Below, piece after piece: positions 44,521 through 55,695 of a DNA stretch of 64,000 bases (position 1 is the first letter of the stretch; the number at the start of each line of letters is the position of its first letter). A program made the translations under genes and the position numbers. Location of the stretch: positions 62,001 to 126,000 of the forward strand of contig JASBVS010000002.1 of the NCBI GenBank assembly GCA_029960955.1, given 5' to 3'. The notes beneath the pieces were generated by a model. It had not been told where the DNA came from and searched no databases. It saw only the letters and a program-made list of their open reading frames with translations. The DNA comes from Bacillota bacterium (GTDB taxonomy: Bacteria > Bacillota > Sulfobacillia > JAIMAT01).

Positions 44521-44595
44521 GTGCCCGGCGGGCCGCCCGGCGCGAGGAGGGCCGGGCGGCGCCGCCGGAGTTCCCTCCGGGGCAGGGGTGAGGCG

Positions 44596-45721
<1,126 letters not shown>

Positions 45722-45732
<11 letters not shown>

Positions 45733-48133
45733 CTGGCTCTGGTTGCGGGAATTCGTCGAACCGCCGGCGGGGGTCGAGGAGCTGGCGCGCCTGCTGCCCC
45801 TGCAGGGGCTGGAGGTGGCGGGGGTGGAGCGCGGGCCCGAGTCGCTCGACGGACTGCGCGTGGCGCGCCTCGCCGCCGTGGAGCCGCACCCGCAGGCCGA
45901 CCAGCTCCGCCTCTGCCGCCTGGACGTCGGGCTCGGGCGCGAGGTCCAGGTCGTCTCCGGGGCGCCCAACCTGCGCGCCGGCATGCTGGGCGTCTGGGCA
46001 CCGCCCGGCGCACGGCTTCCCGGTCGCCCCGAACCGCTGGCGGCCACCCGCTTCCGCGGCGTCCTCTCGGAGGGGATGCTCTGCGCCGGCGACGAGCTCG
46101 GCCTCCCCGGCGGCGACCACGCCGGCGTCCTCGAGCTGCCGGCCGGCACCCCCGGCGAGCCGGCCGAGCGCTACCTGCCCGTCGGCGACGCCGTCCTGGA
46201 GCTGGAGCTGACGCCCAACTACGCGGTCCACTGCCAGAGCGTGCTGGGCGTCGCGCGGGAGGTGGCCGCGCGCTTCGGGCTGCCCCTCCCCGGGCCGAAG
46301 GCGCCCGCCGTCGACTGGGAGGCGCTGGCCGGAAGCCCCCTCGCGCCCGGGATCCGCCTGGAGGCGCCGGACGGCTGCGGCCGTTACGTGGCGCTCCTCC
46401 TGGAGGACGTCCGCCCTGTTCCCTCGCCGCCGGAGGTTCAGCGCAGGCTGCGCGCGGCCGGCCTGCGGCCGATCAACGCCCTCGTCGACGCGACCAACTA
46501 CGTCATGCTGGAAAGCGGCCAGCCGCTCCACGCCTTCGACGCGGACCGCCTCGCCTGGCGGGACGGGCGCCCCCTGGTGGGCGTCCGCCGGGCGCGGCGC
46601 GGGGAGCGGCTCGTCACCCTGGACGGCGTCGAACGGGAGCTCTCGCAGGAGGATCTCCTCATCGTCAGCGAGGACCGCCCGGTCGGCCTGGCCGGGGTGA
46701 TGGGCGGCGCCGGCAGCGAGGTCGAGGAAGGGACGCGGCGCGTCCTCCTGGAGTCGGCCTGGTTCGAGCCGCGCAGCATCCGGCGGACCGCGCGGCGGCA
46801 GGGGTTGCCCAGCGAGGCGGCCGCCCGCTTCGAGAAGGGTGTCGACCCGGCGCTGCAGCGGCCGGCGGCGCTCCGGGCGGCCGAGCTGATGGTCGCCTGG
46901 ACGGGCGGGCGGCTGGCGGCCGCCGCCGAGGCGACGGGCCGGCTGCCCGGGGAGCGCCGCGTCGCCTGGCGGCCGGAGCGGATCCGTTCGCTCCTGGGGA
47001 TGGAGATCGGCGAGGGCGAGCTGCGCGCCCTCCTGGAGCGGCTGGGCTTCCGCTTCGAGGAGGCGGGCGGCGGGCGCTTCCTGGTGCGCGTCCCGAGCTG
47101 GCGGGGCGACGTGGAGGGCGAGGCCGACCTGGCCGAGGAGGCGGGCCGGCTGGCCGGCTACGAGCGCATCCCCTCCCGCCTGGCGGCGTCGCCGGGCGGC
47201 CTGCCGGAGCCGGACCGGCCGGGCCTCCTCCGCCGCCTGGTGCGGGAGACGCTGGCCGGTGCCGGGCTGAGCGAGAGCGTGGGCTACCCGCTGCAGGGGG
47301 AGGAGCGGCTGCGCCTGCTGGGCTTCGACCCCGCGCGCTGCCCGCGCCTGGCCAACCCCATCAGCCGGGAGCAGGCCTGCCTGGAGCCCTCGCTCCTGCC
47401 CTCGCTCCTGGCCTCGGCCGAGGAGAACCGGCGCCAGGGACGGGAGGAGTGGGCGCTCTTCGAGGTGGGACGGTGCTTCGCGCTGGCGGACGGGGGCGGG
47501 GTGGAGGAGCGCTCGGCGGCCGGCTTCCTGGTGCGGGGACGCCTGGCCTGGAGCTGGGCCGACCGCGGCCGTCCCGCCGACTTCTTCACCGCCAAGGGGC
47601 TGATGGAGGCGCTTCTCCAGCGGACGGCGGTGCGGGGGGCGCGCTTCGAGCGGGGAGGGCCGGCTGCGCTCCACCCGGGCCGGGCGGCGCGGGTGCTGGC
47701 GGCCGATGGGGAGCCGATCGGCTGGCTGGGCGAGCTCCATCCCGCCCTGGCGCGCCGGCTCGACCTGCCGGAGGGGATGGTGGCCGGCGAGCTCGACCTC
47801 GACGCCGTCCTCCGGCTTGCGGAGCCGCCGCGCGAGCCGGCTCCCCTCGCGCGCTACCCGGGGGTGGAGCGCGACCTCTCGCTGGTCGTGCCGGAGGAGG
47901 AGCCGGCGGAGAGGGTGGCGGCGGCCATCCGCGAGGCGGCGGGCCCCTGGCTCGATCGGCTCTTCCTCTTCGACGTGTACCATGGGGAGGAGATCGGCGC
48001 GGGCCGGAAGAGCCTCGCCTTCTCCCTCACCTACCGGGCGCCGGACCGCACGCTGAGCGACGAGGAAGTGGCCCGCGTCCACGAGACGGTCCGGGCGCGA
48101 CTGAAGCGGGAGGGGGCGCAGCTCCGCTCGTGA
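45722..48133 (+). CDS. pheT: Phenylalanyl-tRNA synthetase beta subunit
   Basis: 'MLGVWAPPGARLPG', 'GVLSEGMLCAGDELGL', 'INALVDATNYVMLESGQPLHAFD'. Confidence 0.95.
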
Positions 48134-48166
48134 AGGCTGGCCTGGGGAGGCTTCGCGCGAGGGATC

Positions 48167-50137
48167 ATGCCGCTTCTGGAGCTTGAGGACGTCGCCTGGT
48201 GGGCCGGCGACCGGCCGGTGCTGGCGGGGGTCTCGCTGGCCGTCGAGCCGCGCCAGCGGATCGGCGTGGTCGGCCGCAACGGCGAGGGGAAGAGCACCCT
48301 TCTCCGCCTGATGGCCGGCGAGCTGCTCCCCGACGCCGGCCGCGTGCTCCGGCGGGAGGGGCTGCGCCTCCGCCACGTCCGCCAGGACGCCGGCAGCCTC
48401 GACCGGCGGACGCCCTGGGAGCGCGCCGAGGCCGCCTTCGCCGAGCTGAGGCGGCTGGAGGCCGAGCTGCGGGAGCTGGAGGCCGAGCTGGGCCGGGGCG
48501 CCGCCTCCGAGGCGCTCCTGGAGCGGTACGGCGCCGCGCAGGCGAGCTTCCAGAGCCGGGACGGCTGGAGCTACCGGAACCGGATCGAGGCGGTCCTGCG
48601 CGGCCTCGGCCTGCCCGAGGCGCGCTGGCACGTGCCGGGGGACGAGCTGAGCGGCGGCGAGCGGGTGCGGGTGGAGCTGGCGGCGGCGCTCCTCGACCCG
48701 GGCGACCTCCTCCTGCTGGACGAGCCGACCAACCACCTGGACATGGAGGCGGTCGCCTGGCTGGAGGAAGCGCTTCTCTCCACCCCCGCGGCGCTGGTCG
48801 TCGTCGCCCACGACCGCCAGCTGCTCGACCGCGTCCCCTCGCTCACCTGGGAGGTGGCGGGCGGCCGCGTGCGCAGCTACCCGGGCGGCTACTCCCGCTA
48901 CCTCGAGCTGCGCGAGGGGGAGCGGCGCCGCCGCGAGGAGGAGGCGGAGCGGCGCGAGCGGGAGGCGGCTCGCCTGCGCGCCTTCGTCGAGCGGAACCGG
49001 GCGGGGCGGCTGGCCCGGCAGGCGAAGAGCCGCGAGAAGCGCCTGGAGCGGCTGCTGGCGGAGGCGCCGGAACGGCCGCCCGCCGGCGGGCCCGCCCCGC
49101 GGCTGGGCGCCGCCGCCGACCGCCTCGCCGTCCCGGGCGCGCTCGCCGTCCGCCTGGAGCGGGTGACCGTCGGCCGCGGCACGCACCGCGCCGGCCCCTT
49201 CTCGGCCGAGCTGCGGGTGGGCGAGCGGGCGGCGGTGGTCGGTCCCAACGGCGCGGGCAAGAGCACGCTTCTGGCCACCCTGGCCGGCGCCGTGGCGCCC
49301 GTGGAGGGCAGCCTGCTGCGCGGGCCGGGGCTCCGGGTCGCCTGGCTCGCGCAGGGGAGCTGGCCGTCGGAGCTGGAGGCGCTTCCCGCCGGGACGCCGC
49401 TCCTGGAGGCGCTGGTGCAGGTCCGGCCGCTCGACCGCGAGGGCGCCCACCGCTGGCTGGCCCGCTTCGGCTGGCCGGGGGAGGCGGCGCTGCGCCCGCT
49501 GGAGGGTCTCTCCGGCGGCGAGCGGGCGCGCCTGGCGCTCCTGCTCGCCCTGATGGAGCCGGCCGACCTTCTCCTGCTGGACGAGCCGACCAACCACCTC
49601 GACCTGGAGACGCGGGAGGCGCTGGAGCGGACGCTGGCCGAGCTGCCCGCGGCGCTGGTGGTGGTCAGCCACGACCGCTACTTCCTGCGGCGGGTGGCGC
49701 GGCGGCTCTGGCTGGTGGAGGGCGGCCGGATCGTCGAGGCGCCGGAGGGCGTCCGGCTCCTGGCCGGCGGCCGGCTGCCCTGGCTGTCGGCGCAGGAAGG
49801 CGGCGCCGGGCGGTCCGCGGCGGCGACGGGCGGGGCCGGGGCGGGCGGGGCGCGGGCGACGGGTGGGGGCGGCGAGCGCCGCCGGGAGGCGGGCTCGCTC
49901 CGCCGCCGGCAGGCCGAGATGGCCGAGCTGGAGGCGCGGATCGAGGCGCTGGAGCGGGAGCGGAGCGAGCTCGAGGGCCGGCTCGCCTCCCCGCCCGCGG
50001 AGCGAGAGGAGCTGGCCCGCCTGGGCGAGCGCTACCAGGCGGTGGAGGCCGAGCTGGAGGCGGCCTACGCGAGCTGGCTGGAGGCGGCGGAGAGGCTGCC
50101 GGCGGGGCTCCCGGGGGGCGAGCGGGGGGCGAGGTGA
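48167..50137 (+). CDS. ABC-F family ATPase
   Basis: Two ABC domains, 'LLLDEPTNHLDMEAV' and 'LLLDEPTNHLDLETRE'. Confidence 0.93.
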   Translation: MPLLELEDVAWWAGDRPVLAGVSLAVEPRQRIGVVGRNGEGKSTLLRLMAGELLPDAGRVLRREGLRLRHVRQDAGSLDRRTPWERAEAAFAELRRLEAELRELEAELGRGAASEALLERYGAAQASFQSRDGWSYRNRIEAVLRGLGLPEARWHVPGDELSGGERVRVELAAALLDPGDLLLLDEPTNHLDMEAVAWLEEALLSTPAALVVVAHDRQLLDRVPSLTWEVAGGRVRSYPGGYSRYLELREGERRRREEEAERREREAARLRAFVERNRAGRLARQAKSREKRLERLLAEAPERPPAGGPAPRLGAAADRLAVPGALAVRLERVTVGRGTHRAGPFSAELRVGERAAVVGPNGAGKSTLLATLAGAVAPVEGSLLRGPGLRVAWLAQGSWPSELEALPAGTPLLEALVQVRPLDREGAHRWLARFGWPGEAALRPLEGLSGGERARLALLLALMEPADLLLLDEPTNHLDLETREALERTLAELPAALVVVSHDRYFLRRVARRLWLVEGGRIVEAPEGVRLLAGGRLPWLSAQEGGAGRSAAATGGAGAGGARATGGGGERRREAGSLRRRQAEMAELEARIEALERERSELEGRLASPPAEREELARLGERYQAVEAELEAAYASWLEAAERLPAGLPGGERGAR

Positions 50138-50141
50138 GGCG

Positions 50142-50453
50142 ATGGCGGAGATGGAGCGCGTCGAGGTGAGGATCCTGGACCGTCCCTTCCTCCTGCGCGG
50201 CGCGGTGCCGAGGGAGGAGCTCGAGCGGCTGGCGGCGGAGACCGACCGGCGGATGCGCGAGATCGCCGGCAGGAACCCGCACCTCTCCGCCCTCCAGGTG
50301 GCCGTGCTGGCGGCGCTCAACCTGGCCGAGGAGCTGGAGGAAGCCCGGCGGCTCAACCGGCGCCTGCAGCGCGCGCTGGAGGAGGAGTGGCGGCGCGAGC
50401 TCCGCCCGCTGCGGGACGGCGCGGGCGAGTGGGAGGGACCTTCCTCCGGCTAG
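50142..50453 (+). CDS. zapA: Cell division protein ZapA-like
   Basis: 'RVEVRILDRPFLLRGAVPREELERLAAETDRRMREIAGRNPHLSALQVAVLAALNLAEEL'. Confidence 0.85.
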   Translation: MAEMERVEVRILDRPFLLRGAVPREELERLAAETDRRMREIAGRNPHLSALQVAVLAALNLAEELEEARRLNRRLQRALEEEWRRELRPLRDGAGEWEGPSSG

Positions 50454-50459
50454 CCGCCG

Positions 50460-51491
50460 CTAGGCGCCGGGGAGCTCCAGCGGCTCGCCCTCCAGCACCA
50501 CCCCGCGGGTGCGTTCCCGCTCGGCGGGCGCCAGCTCCGGGTCGCCCTGGAGGGCGAGGAGGAGGGCGCCGCGGACCGGCTCGCGCGGGCTGCGCCGGCA
50601 GTCGGCCCCCGGAAGCCAGCGGTGGAGCTCGAGGCGGAGAGCGTCCTCCAGCCAGGGGTTCTCGGGCCGGAAGAGCCCGCCGGCGAGGAGCACCGGCAGC
50701 GCGGGGCCGCCCGGAGGCGCGCCCAGCCCCGCGCGCGAGGCGGCCGCCCGGGCCGAGCCGGCCAGCTTCCTGCCCATCTCGAGGAGGAGCTCCTGGGCGA
50801 CCGCGTCGCCCTCGCCGGCCAGCCGGACCACCAGCGGCGGGATCGCGGCCACCAGCTGGAGGAGCTGCGCGGAGGGCGCCGCCTGCCCGCCCCCGATCCG
50901 CTCCGCCAGCTCGTCGTAGTCGCGGGCGCCGCTGAGCGCCAGGAGCTCGGGTTCCAGGCGCGTGCGCGGCCCCGAGCCTTCCTCGGAGCGGAAGGCGGCG
51001 TGGAGCGCGGAACGCGCCAGGTCGATGCCGCCGCCGTAGTTGCCCTGCTCGTAGCCCTTGCCGCGCAGGCGAAAGAGCCGGCCCGTGGCGTCGCGGGCGG
51101 CCGCGTTGGCGCCGGTCCCGGCCACCACCACCACCGCCGGACCGGGCTCGGGGGCGCCCGCCCAGAGGGCGGCCTGGGTGTCGTTGACGAGCTCCAGCGA
51201 CCAGCCGGGCAGCGCCTCCGCCAGGAGGGCCCGGGCCCGGGCGCGCTCGGCCTCCGTGTCGAGGCCGGCGAGCGCGAAGACGGCGCGGACCGGGGCCGCG
51301 GGCGGCCAGGCGCCCGCGACCGCGCCGACGGCCCGCCCGAGGAGCTCCGAGAGTACGGCCAGCGCCCGTTCCTCCCCCCAGACCTCCGGGCTCGAGCCGC
51401 CGCCCTCGGCGCGCACCAGCCGTCCGCTCCCGCTCTCCAGCGCCAGCACCCGCGTCCGCGACGCGCCCCCGTCGACGCCGGCGTAGATCAC
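50460..51491 (-). CDS. BadF/BadG-type ATPase / N-acetylglucosamine kinase-like
   Basis: 'IYAGVDGGASRTRVLALESGSG', 'ELVNDTQAALWAG', 'GTGANAAARDATG'. Confidence 0.85.
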   Translation of the reverse strand: MIYAGVDGGASRTRVLALESGSGRLVRAEGGGSSPEVWGEERALAVLSELLGRAVGAVAGAWPPAAPVRAVFALAGLDTEAERARARALLAEALPGWSLELVNDTQAALWAGAPEPGPAVVVVAGTGANAAARDATGRLFRLRGKGYEQGNYGGGIDLARSALHAAFRSEEGSGPRTRLEPELLALSGARDYDELAERIGGGQAAPSAQLLQLVAAIPPLVVRLAGEGDAVAQELLLEMGRKLAGSARAAASRAGLGAPPGGPALPVLLAGGLFRPENPWLEDALRLELHRWLPGADCRRSPREPVRGALLLALQGDPELAPAERERTRGVVLEGEPLELPGA

Positions 51492-53227
51492 GAGGCCACC
51501 CCCCTGGCGGGCGAGGGCCGGCCGGGCGCCTCCGTGACGACGCGGAAGCCCATGCGGCGAGCCCGCTCGACGAAGTAGCGGACGTTCTCGCTGCGCGCCG
51601 GCCCGCCGAGGGTGCAGCGGTCGAAGGCGCCGTCCAGCGCGATGAGGAGCGTCTCCGCCAGGCAGGCGGGGACGAGGCCGGGACCGTAGCCCAGCTCCAG
51701 CCGGAAGCGCGCCTCGCCGGGCAGGGCGACGACGCCGCCCGGCACCACCTCGACGCCGGGGATCTCGGCGACCGCCGGATGGACGTCGGGCGGGCGCCCC
51801 ACGTCGTAGATGAGCGTCCCCGGCCGGACGTGCTCGGGGAGGACCACGGGCTCCACCTGCGAGGTGGCGGTGAAGACGACGTCCGCCTCCCTCAGGAGCG
51901 CCAGGTCGGTTCCCGCCACCACCTCCAGAGCGGGGAAGTGGCGGCGGAGAGTGGCCGCCGACCGCTCCAGCCGGTCCTCGTGGGTGCCCAGCATGAGGAG
52001 CCGCCCGACGTGGCCGGCGATGCCGCGGGCGATGCCGAAGCCGACCACCCCGTTGGCTCCGACGACCGCCGCCGTCGCCCGGGCCAGGTCGAGGCCCCGT
52101 GCGCGCAGGCGCGCCATCACGCGCGGCACGGCCTCGGCGACCGCGCCGGCGGTGTAGGCGCCGCCGTTGGTCACGGGCAGCGGAGCCTCCGCCTGGACCG
52201 CCGTGCCTTTCTCGCCCACCACCGACCAGTAGGCGCCCAGCCCCAGGACCGAGGCGCCCAGCTCCCGGGCGAGCCGGGCGGCCTGGCGCGCGCGCAGGAC
52301 GGCCAGCCTCTCGTGGCGCTTGATCTGGGCGGGCAGCATGGGCACGCCCAGCAGGTAGACGCGCGCCCGCTTCCCGGTGGCGGTGAGGACGCCGGCGATC
52401 TCGTCGACCTGCATCGGTCGCATGAGAAGGGCCAGGCGTTCCAGCCAGCCCGCCGGCAGCAGCCGGCGCCGGGCGAGCGGCGCCAGCCAGCCGAAGCGGC
52501 GGGGCTGCCACCAGTCCTCGGGTGTCATCGGATGGATCAGGAAGGCGCAGGCCACCTCGTCCGGGTCGGTCTCCGGGAGCGGCCTGCGCTCGCCCAGGCG
52601 CGGCTCGACGCCGTCCAGGATGCGGCCCAGGTGCTCCTTCTGCCGCCAGAGGAGGAGCCAGGCGAGGAGGATCGCCGGCGCCAGCCCCCCGGCGCGGCCC
52701 GCGGCCGCCGCGGGCATGCTGGCCGCGGCCAGCGCCGCCGCCAGCGAGGGCCAGCCCCAGCGCCGGCCGGCCAGCCTGGGCAGGAGGAGCGCCGCGCCGG
52801 CCACCGCGAACGGCAGGGCCAGGGCGAGGGCGTCCACTGCGCCCGCCAGGCCGAGCCCCAGCCAGGCACCGGCGCCCGAGGCCGTGCCGCGGCTTCGCGG
52901 CGCAAGGCCGCCCGGCCAGAGGAAGGCGGGCGAGTAGAGGTGGCCGGCGACCACGCCCAGGGCGGCCCAGAAGGCGACCTCCGCGCCCGACAGCCGGCCC
53001 GCCACCCACACCGCCAGCGCCGCCTTGACGAGGTCCGGCGCCACGAGGAGCGCCGGCCAGAGGGTCCCGAGCCTCCGGCGGACCGTGCCCAGCCCGAGGT
53101 TGTAGGGGCTCAACCAGCGCACGTCGGCCCGCTTCAGCGCCCGCGAGAGCGCGTATCCCAGGGGCAGCGCGCCCCAGGCGAAGGCGGCCGCCAGGGCGGC
53201 CGCGGCGCGGAGGTAGAGGTCGCTCAC
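51488..53227 (-). CDS. Fusion: PlsY-like membrane domain + acyl-ACP reductase (AAR)-like domain
   Basis: N-term 'ALPLGYALSRAL...LSPYNLGLGTVRRRLGTLWPALLVAPDLVKAA'; C-term 'VLGLGAYWSVVGEKG...VVGANGVVGFGIARGIAGHVGRLLMLG'. Confidence 0.7.
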   Translation of the reverse strand: MSDLYLRAAAALAAAFAWGALPLGYALSRALKRADVRWLSPYNLGLGTVRRRLGTLWPALLVAPDLVKAALAVWVAGRLSGAEVAFWAALGVVAGHLYSPAFLWPGGLAPRSRGTASGAGAWLGLGLAGAVDALALALPFAVAGAALLLPRLAGRRWGWPSLAAALAAASMPAAAAGRAGGLAPAILLAWLLLWRQKEHLGRILDGVEPRLGERRPLPETDPDEVACAFLIHPMTPEDWWQPRRFGWLAPLARRRLLPAGWLERLALLMRPMQVDEIAGVLTATGKRARVYLLGVPMLPAQIKRHERLAVLRARQAARLARELGASVLGLGAYWSVVGEKGTAVQAEAPLPVTNGGAYTAGAVAEAVPRVMARLRARGLDLARATAAVVGANGVVGFGIARGIAGHVGRLLMLGTHEDRLERSAATLRRHFPALEVVAGTDLALLREADVVFTATSQVEPVVLPEHVRPGTLIYDVGRPPDVHPAVAEIPGVEVVPGGVVALPGEARFRLELGYGPGLVPACLAETLLIALDGAFDRCTLGGPARSENVRYFVERARRMGFRVVTEAPGRPSPARGVAS

Positions 53228-53263
53228 GATCCATCCTCCCGTGCGGCAGGCGTCGCCCCGATT

Positions 53264-54310
53264 CTACCTGACTTTGGCGAGCGGATCCTCCGCCAGCAGC
53301 TCGGCGAGGGGAAGGATCTGGTACCCGCGTGCCTCCACGCGGCGGATCAGCTCCGGCAGGACCCGCGCCGTCTCGGCGGTGGGGTGCATCAGGATCAGCG
53401 CGCCGGGGTGGAGCTTCGCCTCCACGCGCTCGAGGATCGCCTCGGGCGCGGGGTGCTGCCAGTCGACGGTGTCCACCGACCAGAGGATCACCTGATGTCC
53501 CGCCGCCAGCGCCTGGTCGAGGACGGCGCGGGTGACGACGCCGCGGTGCGGGCTGAAGTAGACCGGCCGGCGGCCCGTGACCGCCTCGATCACGCGGTCG
53601 GCCTGGACCACCTGGCGGGCCACCTCGGCCTCGCCCAGGTGCTCGTACTCGACCGTCTGCCAGCCGTGGGAGTCGATCTCCTCTCCGGCGTCGGCGATGG
53701 CGCGCGCCTGGCGGGCGTGCTCTTCCGCCCAGGCGCCCACGAGGAAGAAGCTCCCCCGCACCCCCGCCTTCTTCAACGTCTCCAGCATGGAGGGGAGGTA
53801 CTCTTCGCCCCAGGCGACGTTGACCAGAAAGGCCACGGCTCGCCGCTGGGGATTCCCCTGGTAGATGGGCGCCGGCGGCAGGTCGTCGAGGTGGACGCGG
53901 GGCGGCACGAGGCGGTAGACGGGCGTGATGCGGGCGCCCTCGGGCGCGGCGAGCGCCGCCTCCACCGTGGCGCCCACGTCGAGGCGGAGGCCGGCGAGGC
54001 CCGGCACCCGCCCCCGCGTCGCCGGGTCGATATAGGCGTCCCGGGGCGGGCTGGCCACCTGGGCCGCCAGCCCGGCCAGCCAGGAGCGCAGCTCCAGCTC
54101 GGTCCAGCCGCTGACGTCGCGGTCGGCCAGCGTCACCCCCGGCTGGACGGTGCGGAACGGCCGGTCGAGCGGCGCCCCGGCGGAGCCGGAGGAAGGGCCC
54201 ACGAGCCGCTCCCCGAAGGCGGTCCAGAGGACGGCGAAGAGGAGGAGCGCGGCGACCAGGTGCGCCGCCACCCGCAGGAAGCGCCGGAAGTTCGATGCGT
54301 CCACGATCAC
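53264..54310 (-). CDS. Polysaccharide deacetylase family protein
   Basis: 'VAFLVNVAWGEEYLPSMLETLKKAGVRGSFFLVGAWAEEHARQARAIADAGEEIDSHGWQ'. Confidence 0.88.
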   Translation of the reverse strand: MIVDASNFRRFLRVAAHLVAALLLFAVLWTAFGERLVGPSSGSAGAPLDRPFRTVQPGVTLADRDVSGWTELELRSWLAGLAAQVASPPRDAYIDPATRGRVPGLAGLRLDVGATVEAALAAPEGARITPVYRLVPPRVHLDDLPPAPIYQGNPQRRAVAFLVNVAWGEEYLPSMLETLKKAGVRGSFFLVGAWAEEHARQARAIADAGEEIDSHGWQTVEYEHLGEAEVARQVVQADRVIEAVTGRRPVYFSPHRGVVTRAVLDQALAAGHQVILWSVDTVDWQHPAPEAILERVEAKLHPGALILMHPTAETARVLPELIRRVEARGYQILPLAELLAEDPLAKVR

Positions 54311-54468
54311 CGTTCCACACCCTCCGCCGCGCGGCCGGGCCGGCCGGCGAGGCCGCCGGAAGATGGTATGGTGCGGGGGCGGAAGGGAGACCCGGTCCCG
54401 GGCCGGCCAGTCGTCCGCGGTCGACGGCACCGGTAAGATGGGAAGCTGCGGAAGGAGGTCGGTGACGC

Positions 54469-55695
54469 GTGGAGTCGGAGTCCACCCGGGTGGTGGTGAC
54501 GGGCGTCGGCGCGGTCAGCGCGCTCGGGCCGGGCGCGGAGGCGCTCCGCTCGGGCCTGGAGGGCGGGGCGGCCGCCGGTCGCGTCGAGGAGTGGGACGGG
54601 CTGGGGCGGCTGGCGGTCGCCAGGGCGGCGGACTTCGAGCCGGAGCGCTTCCTGCCGCCCCGCACCGTGCGCAACAACGAGCGCTTCACCCACCTCGCGG
54701 CGGCCGCAGCCGAGCTCGCCCTGGAGCAGGCGGGGCTCGATCCGGCCGCGCTCGACCCCTGGCGGGTCGGCGTGATCGGCGGAACCTCGGTCGGCGGCCC
54801 GGGCGAGCTGATCGCGGGGCTGGAGCGGGTGCAGGTGAACGGTCCGCGGCGCGTGGGGCCCCACACCATCCCGCGCATCATCCCCAACATGGCCGCCGGC
54901 GTCATCGCCGAGCGGTACGGCTTCCGGGGCGTCAACACGACCCTGACCACCGCCTCGGGCGCCGGCCTGGACGCCATCGGCACGGCCGCCTTCGCCGTCC
55001 GCGACGGCGAGGCCGACGTGGTGCTGGCGGGTGCCAGCGAGTCCTCCCTGGAGCCTCTCCTTCTCGCGCCGCTCCTCCGGACCGGCGAGCTGAGCCGGGA
55101 GAGGGGCCGCCCCTACGACGCCCGGCGCGACGGGGTGACGGCGGGCGAGGGCGCCGCCTGGCTCGTCCTGGAGTCGCTGGCGCACGCCCGGGCGAGAGGC
55201 GCGCGCATCCTGGCCGAGGTGGCGGGCTACGGGCGGGCGCTGGCCGCCGGGGGGCAGCTGGACGGCCGCACGCTGGCCGACGGCCTGGCGAGGGCGATCC
55301 GCGCCGCCCTGGAGGATGCGGGCCTGGGCCCCGAGGCGGTGGACGGGGTCGTGGCCCACGCCGCCGGCTCCCCGCGGGTCGACCGGGCCGAGGCGCAGGC
55401 GCTGCGGGCGGTGCTGGGGCCGGCGCTTCCGCCGGTGACGGCGCCGGCGGGAGCCCTGGGGTACACCATGGCCGCCAGCGGCGCGCTGGAGGCGGCGGTC
55501 GCCGCCCTCGCCCTGGCGGGCGGAAAGCTTCCTCCCACGGCCGGCTGGGAGGAAGCGGACCCCGACCTGGAGCTCGTCCCGGTCCACGGCGGCCCCCTGG
55601 CCCTGGAGGGGCGGCGGGGGCGGCCGCACCTCCTCTGCACCGCCATCGGCCTGGGCGGACCCTGCAGCGCCCTTCTCCTGGCGGGGTGGTCCTGA
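54469..55695 (+). CDS. Beta-ketoacyl-ACP synthase II-like protein with altered active site
   Basis: KAS fold 'RVVVTGVGAVSALGPGAEAL'; expected TAC motif reads TAS. Confidence 0.8.
   Translation: MESESTRVVVTGVGAVSALGPGAEALRSGLEGGAAAGRVEEWDGLGRLAVARAADFEPERFLPPRTVRNNERFTHLAAAAAELALEQAGLDPAALDPWRVGVIGGTSVGGPGELIAGLERVQVNGPRRVGPHTIPRIIPNMAAGVIAERYGFRGVNTTLTTASGAGLDAIGTAAFAVRDGEADVVLAGASESSLEPLLLAPLLRTGELSRERGRPYDARRDGVTAGEGAAWLVLESLAHARARGARILAEVAGYGRALAAGGQLDGRTLADGLARAIRAALEDAGLGPEAVDGVVAHAAGSPRVDRAEAQALRAVLGPALPPVTAPAGALGYTMAASGALEAAVAALALAGGKLPPTAGWEEADPDLELVPVHGGPLALEGRRGRPHLLCTAIGLGGPCSALLLAGWS

Noticed and set aside
50460-54983. 1507-aa minus-strand ORF
   Set aside because: Only its C-terminal ~344 codons (BadF-like kinase) are real; the rest is a stop-free extension antisense or out of frame with other genes.
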